Assembly (NCBI RefSeq): GCF_001014975.1
Contig: NZ_BBXA01000027.1
Span: forward strand, 124,001 to 188,000
DNA: 64,000 nucleotides
Direction of reading: 5' to 3'
Source: Novosphingobium sp. MD-1
Lineage (GTDB): Bacteria; Pseudomonadota; Alphaproteobacteria; Sphingomonadales; Sphingomonadaceae
Below, piece by piece: positions 24,901 through 31,969 of the stretch. The position numbers and the translations under genes are program-made. The notes below the pieces were generated by a model. It made no database searches. It saw nothing but the letters and a program-made list of their open reading frames with translations, and was not told the origin of the DNA. Numbering within the stretch: position 1 is the stretch's first letter; every line of letters begins with the position of its first letter.

Positions 24901-27780
24901 TTCCTCTCGGCGCTGGCGAAGCGCAAGGTGGCGCGGGGCCTTGCCCAGGCTGGCGGCGCGACTGGCAAGGTCGATCCGGAAAGCGACCTGCCACATCTGA
25001 CCGCAATGCATGATCTGCTGGAACGGATCGAGGCGCTGGCCGGAAAGGCCGCGGCGGTACCCGGATGGCACGGACTGGCCACCAAGAGGGAGGATGTCGA
25101 GGTCGCGATCCAGCGGGGCGAACAACTTCGCCATTCGCTTGCCGCCGAGGCCTACGGGGCAGATGATCTGATAGCCCTGCGGGGCGCTGTGGCCCGCTTG
25201 GTCGTGGACGCCAATGAACTTCTTGGACCTGACGGCGCCATTGATCGAGCGGCGAAACGCCTTGATCGGGCAACGGCCGAGATGGCCGAGGCTGTGGAAG
25301 CGTTCGACCGCCTGAGCCGTGCGGAAAGCGAAGCAGGTCTGGCGGAGCTTCGTGCCCGCGCCTCTGTAGTTGTCGCGCAAGAGCGGCGCTTGCGGGACTG
25401 GGCGAACTGGCAACGTGTCGTCGAGGAAGCGATCCGGCTCGACCTGTCGCCACTGGTGGAGGGACTCGAAAACGAGGACTTCGCGGTTGCCGACGCTGTG
25501 CGCGAGTTCGAGACCGGCTATGCCAGATGGTTCGCGTTCCATCGCATGGACGCGGAACCCCTGCTGCGGAACTTCATGCCGGGCGAGCATGCCGACCGCA
25601 TAGAACGCTTCCGCGACATCGATGACCGCATGAGCGAACTGGCTTCGCAGTATATCCGGGCAAAGATCTGCGGGTCGATCCCGGACAAGGAGGGTGTCGG
25701 CAAGAACAGCGGCTATGGCGTCCTGCGCCACCAGCTTCAGCTTCAGCGCCCAAGCAAGCCGATCCGGCAGTTGGCGAGCGACATGGGCGACGCGTTCACG
25801 CGCCTTGCCCCGTGCATGCTGATGAGCCCTCTGTCGATCGCGCAATATCTGCCGCCGGATCAGGCGTTGTTCGACATCGTGATCTTCGACGAGGCGTCGC
25901 AGATTACCCCCTGGGACGCCATTGGCGCCATGGCGCGAGGCAAGCAGGTCATCATCGCCGGCGATCCGCGTCAGATGCCGCCCAGCAACAATTTCGAGCG
26001 GCAGGGCAACTCGGTTAGCGATGACGACGATACCGAGGAGGACATGGAGAGCATCCTCGACGAGTGCCTTGGCGCCGGGGTGCCCCAGATCAACCTCGAC
26101 TGGCACTATCGCAGCCGGCACGAGAGCCTGATCACCTTTTCCAACGTCCGCTATTACGAGAACCGTCTGGTCACTTTCCCCGCCCCCGACACTAGGCCGA
26201 GTGCCGTCAAGTGGCGCCGCGTCGACGGCGTTTTCGCCAAGGGCAAGGAGCGCACCAATGGAGTCGAGGCCCAGGCGATCGTCGACGAGGCCGTGCGCCT
26301 GCTGCGCGATCCCGCCTTTGTCGACGAGCGGGGAAAAAAGCTGAGCCTTGGCATCATCACCATGAACATCCAGCAGATGAAGCTGGTGGAAGACCTGCTC
26401 GACAAGGCCCGAAGCAGATATCCGGCCATCGAGAAACACTTCAATCCGGATGCCACTCTGGAACCGGTGTGCGTCCGCAATCTGGAGACCGCGCAGGGCG
26501 ACGAGCGTGATGTCATCCTGCTGGGCGTCAGCTTCGGCCCCACCGAACCCGGCGGGAAGACCATGTCGATGAACTTCGGCAAACTGAACCCCAACGGCGG
26601 CTGGCGGCGGCTCAACGTGGCGGTCACCCGGGCGCGGCGCGAGATGCAGGTGTTCACCTCGTTCGACCCCGGCATGATCGATCTGACCCGCACCAATGCC
26701 GACGGCGTGCGCGATCTCAAGGCGTTCGTCGAGTTCGCCCATCGCGGCAAGGACGCTATCGCGTCGGCTGACCGGGGATCACAGGGCGGTTATGACTCGC
26801 CTTTCGAGGAAGCGGTGGGCCAAGATCTGCAGCGACGGGGCTGGCAGGTGGTTCCACAAGTGGGCGTCTCGAAGTTCCGCATCGATCTCGGCATCGTCCA
26901 TCCCGACTGGCCGGGTGATTTCCTGGTCGGCGTCGAATGCGATGGCGCGGCTTACCATAGTGCCGCGACGGCCCGTGATCGTGACAAGGTGCGCGCGGCC
27001 ATCCTGGAAGGATTGGGCTGGAAGCTGCTGCGCATCTGGTCGACCGAGTGGTGGTTCAACCGCGAGCGGGCCGCGGATCAGCTGCATCAGGCCCTGCTTC
27101 ATGCACTGGAAGAAGACCGCAAGGCCAGAGCCGAGGCCGCCGAAACGGAAGCGGCTCAGGAAGATGCGGAGTCCGAAGACGCGGCAGGAGATGCGCGCGA
27201 TGACTTCACTCAAGACGAGGAAGCCGTTGTTTACGCGAAGCAGGCTACGGTCGACGACCTCCTGCCCATGGCGTTTCCGTCGGCATCAGGCTCGGAACCC
27301 GGGGTATTCAGGTTTACCGATTTCGGTGAACTGACCAGCCTTATCGACGCTGCCACCTTCTATGAGCCCAGCTACTATCCGACCTTGCGCAAGCTGGTCG
27401 CTCGAGTTGTTGAAGCCGAAGGCCCCATCGCCGAAAGCCAACTGGTGAACCGGATTGCCAGAGCTCATGGCTTCCAGCGCTCCGGGAGCCGGATTCACAA
27501 CAGGGTGATGCACCTTGCGCGCCAGCAACATCACGTGGCGTCGGACGGTGGTCGCGAGGCATTCATATGGAACAGCGTGAAGGCGCTGGCCATGGGGGTG
27601 ACCGCCCGGTTCCCCGCCAGCGAGGATCACATCAGGCAGATAGAGGATGTTGCTCTCATTGAACTACGCGCGACGGGTTGCGATGATCCCGTTGAGATCG
27701 CTCGCATGTTCGGGATACGCAGACTCAGTGCATCCGCGCGAGCGAGGATTGAGGCAGCAATTGGTCACAAACTGACTTAG
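21952..27780 (+). CDS. Giant transglutaminase-like/DUF4011/SF1 helicase/PD-(D/E)XK/DUF3320 protein
   Basis: 1942 residues. From the N-terminus there is a beta-rich segment. Next comes a transglutaminase-like fold with Cys218 (GRMATCLDTTLLFAAALE), His244 (KGHAFVGVWL) and Asp262, then a DUF4011 block (WQRKLLNLTTANRLLHL, near 370). The SF1 helicase has Walker A GPPGTGKSQTIANM (about 683) and Walker B DIVIFDEASQITPWD (about 1308), followed by GDPRQMPP and an AAA_12 half. A PD-(D/E)XK-like nuclease of the MTES_1575 type spans about 1612-1700 (SPFEEAVGQ, FRIDLGIV, VGVECDGAAYH). A DUF3320-like domain lies near 1805-1850. Proteins of this build recur in defence islands. The start follows AAGGGGTAAGAA. 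Confidence 0.85.
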   Translation: MTLSIEATISGKVGFASHQNSAPVIRDLIIRNGGDRPVDGCRVILRADPPFLAEKTWRIDRVSALDEIVISDRDVHLNGTLLSGLTEAMTASVILTLLDSADHELASARQPLELLAHNEWGGVGEMADLIPAFVMPNDPAVDQILKAASDCLRRTGKPDTIDGYQSRERTRVWQLAAAIWSAVAGLRLSYALPPASFERSGQKIRTPSQILDGRMATCLDTTLLFAAALEQASLNPLVILTKGHAFVGVWLQPTEFSSLIIDEAAAIRRRFDLDELIVFETTLITQDHPPSFSQAIAAGHGKLNERLDEEFEMAVDVRRARMQKIRPLGVALTPKEPTERAISVAEAVEEAPSLPSFDSDVVEEVVTPGGRVRQWQRKLLNLTTANRLLHLSDTAKAVRLFCPDCGRLEDLLAAGKKVRIRPMPDLDTGDRDEELYNQQNTSSLRREVAAEALDRNEVLALIPRDKLDGQLVDLYRKANSDIEEGGANTLFLAIGFLKWKKSDKETKVYRAPLILLPVKLERKSALSGVVMVQHEDEPRFNLTLLELLRQDFELTIPELEGELPRDHSGIDVARIWRSVRHAVKEMPGFEVVEDVALGTFSFAKYLMWKDLVDREALLRESPLVRHLIDRDGAVNLDQGGLPRVEDLDRDITPAELFTPLPADSSQIRAVIASARGHNFVLDGPPGTGKSQTIANMIAHNLALGRRVLFVAEKKAALDVVHRRLTDKGLAPFCLELHSAKATKSAVLRQLGTAWDTRDEMSAAVWDMRAGQAKSLRDQLNETVALLHRQDYNGYTIHQAIGRVVRDGKEYTPKFNFPPTARHSKADMDAMRDVARRLGIAYQAVSDLPVELDGVTHADWTNGWQEQIVASARALPAVLDDFEEAVAGLAKASQLPTNGDSRQDGKRLMVLANACLAAHGHDLRFAFSPDMAEKVEAARKGIDFVEAYLAEERALSASYASEVARRLDLEGLREAWTQAGTKFWFLSALAKRKVARGLAQAGGATGKVDPESDLPHLTAMHDLLERIEALAGKAAAVPGWHGLATKREDVEVAIQRGEQLRHSLAAEAYGADDLIALRGAVARLVVDANELLGPDGAIDRAAKRLDRATAEMAEAVEAFDRLSRAESEAGLAELRARASVVVAQERRLRDWANWQRVVEEAIRLDLSPLVEGLENEDFAVADAVREFETGYARWFAFHRMDAEPLLRNFMPGEHADRIERFRDIDDRMSELASQYIRAKICGSIPDKEGVGKNSGYGVLRHQLQLQRPSKPIRQLASDMGDAFTRLAPCMLMSPLSIAQYLPPDQALFDIVIFDEASQITPWDAIGAMARGKQVIIAGDPRQMPPSNNFERQGNSVSDDDDTEEDMESILDECLGAGVPQINLDWHYRSRHESLITFSNVRYYENRLVTFPAPDTRPSAVKWRRVDGVFAKGKERTNGVEAQAIVDEAVRLLRDPAFVDERGKKLSLGIITMNIQQMKLVEDLLDKARSRYPAIEKHFNPDATLEPVCVRNLETAQGDERDVILLGVSFGPTEPGGKTMSMNFGKLNPNGGWRRLNVAVTRARREMQVFTSFDPGMIDLTRTNADGVRDLKAFVEFAHRGKDAIASADRGSQGGYDSPFEEAVGQDLQRRGWQVVPQVGVSKFRIDLGIVHPDWPGDFLVGVECDGAAYHSAATARDRDKVRAAILEGLGWKLLRIWSTEWWFNRERAADQLHQALLHALEEDRKARAEAAETEAAQEDAESEDAAGDARDDFTQDEEAVVYAKQATVDDLLPMAFPSASGSEPGVFRFTDFGELTSLIDAATFYEPSYYPTLRKLVARVVEAEGPIAESQLVNRIARAHGFQRSGSRIHNRVMHLARQQHHVASDGGREAFIWNSVKALAMGVTARFPASEDHIRQIEDVALIELRATGCDDPVEIARMFGIRRLSASARARIEAAIGHKLT

Positions 27781-27898
27781 GCCTGCGCCAGCACGAAAGG
27801 CAGATTGTGGCCTTCTGCGTTTCCAAATCCGCCGTTTCGGAATGACCGCAGCAGTTGCCATTGAATCGAAGCGGTGAGCCATCAAGGGCGTGAATTCA

Positions 27899-28004
27899 TG
27901 TATTGAAAACGAGCATTTTCAATACAGGGAAGTGCGCCGTTTCGAAAAGTAGCTTGCTCCTAATTTCGATACAATACATAATTCGAGACACATTTTCAAT
28001 ACAG
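27899..28004 (+). promoter_or_regulatory. Resolvase res site (subsites I-III) and promoter region
   Basis: A 28-bp subsite has arms TGTATTGAAAA and TTTTCAATACA around CGAGCA (27899-27926). Further partial copies of the arm follow: TTTCGAAAA...TTTCGATACA (about 27940-27973) and a last one ending TTTTCAATACA just before the resolvase ATG. One 28-bp crossover-type site plus longer-spaced accessory sites in front of a serine recombinase gene is the res layout of Tn3-type resolvases; binding there would also repress the gene. Confidence 0.75.
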
Positions 28005-28011
28005 GTGTGTC

Positions 28012-28587
28012 ATGTCGCGCGTATTTGCATATTGCCGTGTCAGCACGGTTGAACAAACCCACGAAAACCAGGTTCTCGAAATTCAGGCTGCGGGTTTCCA
28101 ACTCGAGCCGAGACACATCGTCGCTGAAACGGTTTCGGGCTCGACACCAGCCATGGAGCGGGAGGGCTTTCGCAAGCTAATCGTTCGGCTCGACTGGCAT
28201 GACGTGTTGGTCGTGACCAAGCTCGATCGTCTGGGGCGCAATGCGATGGATGTTCGCGCCACGGTCGAGAAGCTCGCTGAAATGCGTGTCCGCGTTCACT
28301 GCTTGGCATTGGGCGGCGTGGACCTGACGAGCCCCGCCGGCAAAATGACCATGGCGGTGATCGCCGCTGTGGCTGAGTTCGAGCGTGACCTCTTGGTCGA
28401 ACGAACCCAAGCGGGCTTGTCGCGCGCGAAGGCGCAAGGGAAGAAACTGGGTCGTCCTAGCGCTTTGACGGTTGAGCAGCAGCAAGCGGTCCGCAGGCGG
28501 CGCAAAGAGGGGGCATCGCTTGGCGAACTCGCCAAGGCATTCGGGGTTAGCCGTTCCGCAATTCAGCGTGTTGAACAGGCGCAATGA
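28012..28587 (+). CDS. Serine recombinase (resolvase)
   Basis: 191 residues of the small resolvase/invertase family. The catalytic serine is in YCRVSTVEQT (Ser11), with active-site arginines in VVTKLDRLGRNAMD and the E-helix FERDLLVERTQAGL. A C-terminal helix-turn-helix (GASLGELAKAFGVSRSAIQRV) binds the site. It probably resolves multimers or cointegrates of the element at the adjacent res. The CRISPR array remnant begins only 31 nt after its stop. Confidence 0.93.
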   Translation: MSRVFAYCRVSTVEQTHENQVLEIQAAGFQLEPRHIVAETVSGSTPAMEREGFRKLIVRLDWHDVLVVTKLDRLGRNAMDVRATVEKLAEMRVRVHCLALGGVDLTSPAGKMTMAVIAAVAEFERDLLVERTQAGLSRAKAQGKKLGRPSALTVEQQQAVRRRRKEGASLGELAKAFGVSRSAIQRVEQAQ

Positions 28588-28618
28588 GTGAGCCCCGGAT
28601 GATGGTATGCTCTTGGTT

Positions 28619-30677
28619 CATGGTAGGACGTTGTTGTGCTTCTTGTCGCTCTCGATGATGCCGTGGTTTCCCTTACCGATTTGCCCATGGTAGGACATGA
28701 GACGCAGGTGTGTGCGCTTATGGTGCGCCGTGGTTTCCCTACCGATTTGCCCATGGTAGGACAGGATGGCAGACTTACGGCCCCCGGTGGTGGCCGTGGT
28801 TTCCCTACCGATTTGCCCATGGTAGGACTCCGCGATCGACACCAGCACCGGCGGCACGGCCGTGGTTTCCCTACCGATTTGCCCATGGTAGGACGCGGAC
28901 CGTCGCACCGCTGGGTGCCCCGGAGCCGTGGTTTCCCTACCGATTTGCCCATGGTAGGACTTGTCGTTGTTCCGGCCGGGGCGAATGCGCGCCGTGGTTT
29001 CCCTACCGATTTGCCCATGGTAGGACGGCACCCGGTTCCGGATGCCCACGAACGTTGCCGTGGTTTCCCTACCGATTTGCCCATGGTAGGACCCCAGCTC
29101 GCGCTAGCGCCCCACCCAAACCGCCGTGGTTTCCCTACCGATTTGCCCATGGTAGGACAACGACAAGTCGCAGGACTGCATCTTCTGCGCCGTGGTTTCC
29201 CTACCGATTTGCCCATGGTAGGACCGCCGGGTGTCCAGCATGGCCTGCGCGCAGGCCGTGGTTTCCCTACCGATTTGCCCATGGTAGGACATCTTCGGGA
29301 TTGGATGGACCGTGTAGGCGGCCGTGGTTTCCCTACCGATTTGCCCATGGTAGGACGCCTGTGCATTGGCCTCGGCCGCCTTGGCGGCCGTGGTTTCCCT
29401 ACCGATTTGCCCATGGTAGGACTCGGCGCGGACTACATCGATGACGCCGGCCGCCGTGGTTTCCCTACCGATTTGCCCATGGTAGGACCAGCCGCACGTC
29501 GATCAGCGAACGCTTCCAGCCGTGGTTTCCCTACCGATTTGCCCATGGTAGGACTCCCGCTCCTTGGTCAGCCGCTCGTTTTCCGCCGTGGTTTCCCTAC
29601 CGATTTGCCCATGGTAGGACGATCGCGATCAACCGGCTTGGCGCGGAACTGCCGTGGTTTCCCTACCGATTTGCCCATGGTAGGACAAGGCACGCTGCAC
29701 GCCAGCGGCCAGATCGGCCGTGGTTTCCCTACCGATTTGCCCATGGTAGGACCCGGTCGCCATGCAACGCGCTTGCGGTGCGCCGTGGTTTCCCTACCGA
29801 TTTGCCCATGGTAGGACAAATCTTCGATATCATGGATACTGTTAAGAGCCGTGGTTTCCCTACCGATTTGCCCATGGTAGGACGCATCTCGACCGGCTGA
29901 ACATCAGCAACGGGGCCGTGGTTTCCCTACCGATTTGCCCATGGTAGGACGCATCTCGACCGGCTGAACATCAGCAACGGGGCCGTGGTTTCCCTACCGA
30001 TTTGCCCATGGTAGGACGCGCTGTTCGTCAACGCCGCGCGGCTGATCGCCGTGGTTTCCCTACCGATTTGCCCATGGTAGGACTGAACAGATCGTCCTTG
30101 GCCAGCTCGGGCTGCCGTGGTTTCCCTACCGATTTGCCCATGGTAGGACTCTCAATCACGGCATAGAGCGTCGGATATTGCCGTGGTTTCCCTACCGATT
30201 TGCCCATGGTAGGACACCGCCTCGCCGCGCAGCGCGCGTACCACGGCCGTGGTTTCCCTACCGATTTGCCCATGGTAGGACCTAAGCGCCGCTCGCTATC
30301 GCAAGGGTTAAGCCGTGGTTTCCCTACCGATTTGCCCATGGTAGGACCATACCCGCCAGCCGCATACTTAAATCGAAGCCGTGGTTTCCCTACCGATTTG
30401 CCCATGGTAGGACTCGCACTGTTCTGCCATAACCTCGCCGGCAGCCGTGGTTTCCCTACCGATTTGCCCATGGTAGGACCCACCTCGTGTCGCACTGTTC
30501 CATCGGCATGCCGTGGTTTCCCTACCGATTTGCCCATGGTAGGACGGCTGGCGGGCGAAGGCGGCGAACCGCTGGGCCGTGGTTTCCCTACCGATTTGCC
30601 CATGGTAGGACGTCGAACGATGCCACCACCGCACCGGCCACGCCGTGGTTTCCCTACCGATTTGCCCATGGTAGGAC
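28619..30677 (+). CRISPR. Type II-C CRISPR array, 31 repeats plus a truncated remnant
   Basis: Thirty identical 36-nt repeats (start GCCGTGGTTT, end CATGGTAGGAC) run from 28727 to 30677. They are preceded by one degenerate 37-nt repeat with an inserted T (28660-28696) and an 11-nt remnant of another at 28619. Spacers are 30 nt except one of 29 (29753) and two of 31; those two (29884 and 29951) are identical to each other. The repeat's 5' part pairs with the tracrRNA anti-repeat at 35169-35192, which sets transcription as left to right. Repeat decay on the left implies that new spacers enter on the right, next to cas2. Confidence 0.98.
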
Positions 30678-30696
30678 TGCTCGACGGTAACGGATT

Positions 30697-30747
30697 GGTT
30701 CTGCTGTGATTTTCGTGGAAATACTCCACCGAAATCACAGCAGAACC
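30697..30747. terminator. Long hairpin between the array and cas2
   Basis: A perfect 16-bp stem GGTTCTGCTGTGATTT / AAATCACAGCAGAACC is extended inward by GTGGA/TCCAC with two intervening mismatches, leaving a 5-nt loop. It starts 20 nt after the last repeat and overlaps the last codons of cas2 on the opposite strand. It sits exactly where rightward crRNA transcription meets leftward cas transcription, so a two-way terminator is likely. It may also be part of the leader used for spacer insertion. Confidence 0.6.
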
Positions 30748-31064
30748 ATCTGGGATGGCCCGACTTGTTCAGTTTTTGCCGCGGTCCCTAACATCAATTC
30801 CATTCTGCCATACTGCTTGTCCGTAACCTGGAGCGTCCTCACGCTGCCTTCCTTGGGCAGGCTGCTTCGCACCCGGCGGATATGCTTATCCACAGCATCT
30901 TGCCCCCGGCAGACCCTCGCGTAAACCGAAAGTTGCAGCATCATGTAGCCGTCCTTCTTGAGGAACTGGCGAAATTGGCTGGCTCGCCGTCTCTGCGGTT
31001 TTGTTTTCACCGGCAGGTCGAAGAATACCATCAACCACATGAAGCGTACCTCGTCGGCCTCCAT
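30735..31064 (-). CDS. cas2: CRISPR-associated endoribonuclease-fold protein Cas2
   Basis: 109 residues with the ferredoxin-like Cas2 pattern: MWLMVFFDLPV with conserved Asp16, then RRRASQFRQFLKKDGYMMLQLSVYARVC, and RTLQVTDKQYGRM. It dimerises and bridges two Cas1 dimers in the integration complex. The ATG lies 2 nt after the cas1 stop, so translation is coupled; a Met at residue 9 is the alternative start. It is the last gene of the cas9-cas1-cas2 operon. Confidence 0.95.
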   Translation of the reverse strand: MEADEVRFMWLMVFFDLPVKTKPQRRRASQFRQFLKKDGYMMLQLSVYARVCRGQDAVDKHIRRVRSSLPKEGSVRTLQVTDKQYGRMELMLGTAAKTEQVGPSQMVLL

Positions 31065-31066
31065 GC

Positions 31067-31969
31067 TTAGTTGCGCCGGGCCAGCGGAAGCGCCGGTGTG
31101 TTTAGCGGTGTGGCGTTGCCGGCTTCGATCGATCTGACCAGGCTGGCGGCGACCGCCTCTGTTGCTGCAAGAATCGTCAAGCGCTCTTCGCCGATCGAGG
31201 TGTTCTCGCTCAGGATGCCCGCCATATGGCGGCGATCCTCGACGTCCATCTCGTCGCGTTCTTCGGCGGTTACCCGTGCACGGGCCATTCGATCGACGAC
31301 CGGTCGGAATGGTTCAATGAGATCATCGACAAGATTGAATGGGTTTGTTCTGGATCTGTGATGAATGCCGAAGGCGGGAAGCAAGCCGGATGCAGCGCAG
31401 GACCGTGCAAGAGCGGCGCGGACCACAGCATATCCGTAATTCAGCAGGCCATTTCGCCGGTCTTCGTCATGGCGCCGGAATCCTTCGAAAAGGCGCTGCC
31501 AATAGGCACGGGCAGCCTGGGCCTCCAGGTTGTCAGGATCGCCCGAGCCAACCCGTCCCGCCATGGCGGACAGAGCGGTTGCATGATCACTTCCAATTCC
31601 GCGCAGGACGGCGGCTTGGTTTTCAATCTTGGCGGAAACGAGCTTTTGCCACAGCCGCTTTTTCAGCGGCTGGCTCATCCCGATCTGAGCGTGGGCGATG
31701 GCGGCTTGCGCATGATGCTGGTGGAATGACATGAGCATTCCAGCCGGATGGTGTTTCGCGTCTGGCACCACCATCGCAACACCGTTTTCCGCCAAGGCGC
31801 TTAGCAGGGAGCCGCTTACGGAGACTTGCGGAGTATCGAGAATTATCCAGGCGATGTCTTCGACCGGGAAGGTGAGCACCTCATCGCTATCTTCAGGATC
31901 GACAACGATCTGACGGCTGCGATGCGTCAGTCTGGCGGGATTGGAGATGTGCAGACCACGCCATGCCAT
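31067..31969 (-). CDS. cas1: CRISPR integrase Cas1 (type II)
   Basis: 300 residues. The metal-binding catalytic residues are visible: Glu149 in DNLEAQAARAYW, His204 in GIHHRSRTNPFNL, and the acidic group in VDDLIEPFRP (residues 215-219). Cas1 inserts new spacers at the leader end of the array with Cas2. Its first 43 nt overlap the end of cas9 in another frame, so the two are translationally linked. Length and the NPFNLVDDLIEPFRP block are typical of type II Cas1. Confidence 0.97.
   Translation of the reverse strand: MAWRGLHISNPARLTHRSRQIVVDPEDSDEVLTFPVEDIAWIILDTPQVSVSGSLLSALAENGVAMVVPDAKHHPAGMLMSFHQHHAQAAIAHAQIGMSQPLKKRLWQKLVSAKIENQAAVLRGIGSDHATALSAMAGRVGSGDPDNLEAQAARAYWQRLFEGFRRHDEDRRNGLLNYGYAVVRAALARSCAASGLLPAFGIHHRSRTNPFNLVDDLIEPFRPVVDRMARARVTAEERDEMDVEDRRHMAGILSENTSIGEERLTILAATEAVAASLVRSIEAGNATPLNTPALPLARRN

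Noticed and set aside
23455-26742. 1095-residue open frame opposite the giant helicase gene
   Set aside because: It is a GC-skew shadow of the 1942-residue gene: no conserved motifs, His/Gly/Arg-rich composition, and the opposite strand carries clear helicase and nuclease motifs.
28630-30641. Self-targeting spacers against genes in this window
   Set aside because: Reading the spacers against the window by eye gave no match; a proper search over the whole genome would be needed to claim one.
28563-30738. Long open frames through the CRISPR array on both strands, encoding repetitive peptides such as FPTDLPMVG or TMGKSVGKPR
   Set aside because: The 66-nt repeat-spacer period is divisible by three, so frames stay open by arithmetic. 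The peptides are translations of identical repeats with random spacer parts, and the frames shift where spacers are 29 or 31 nt.
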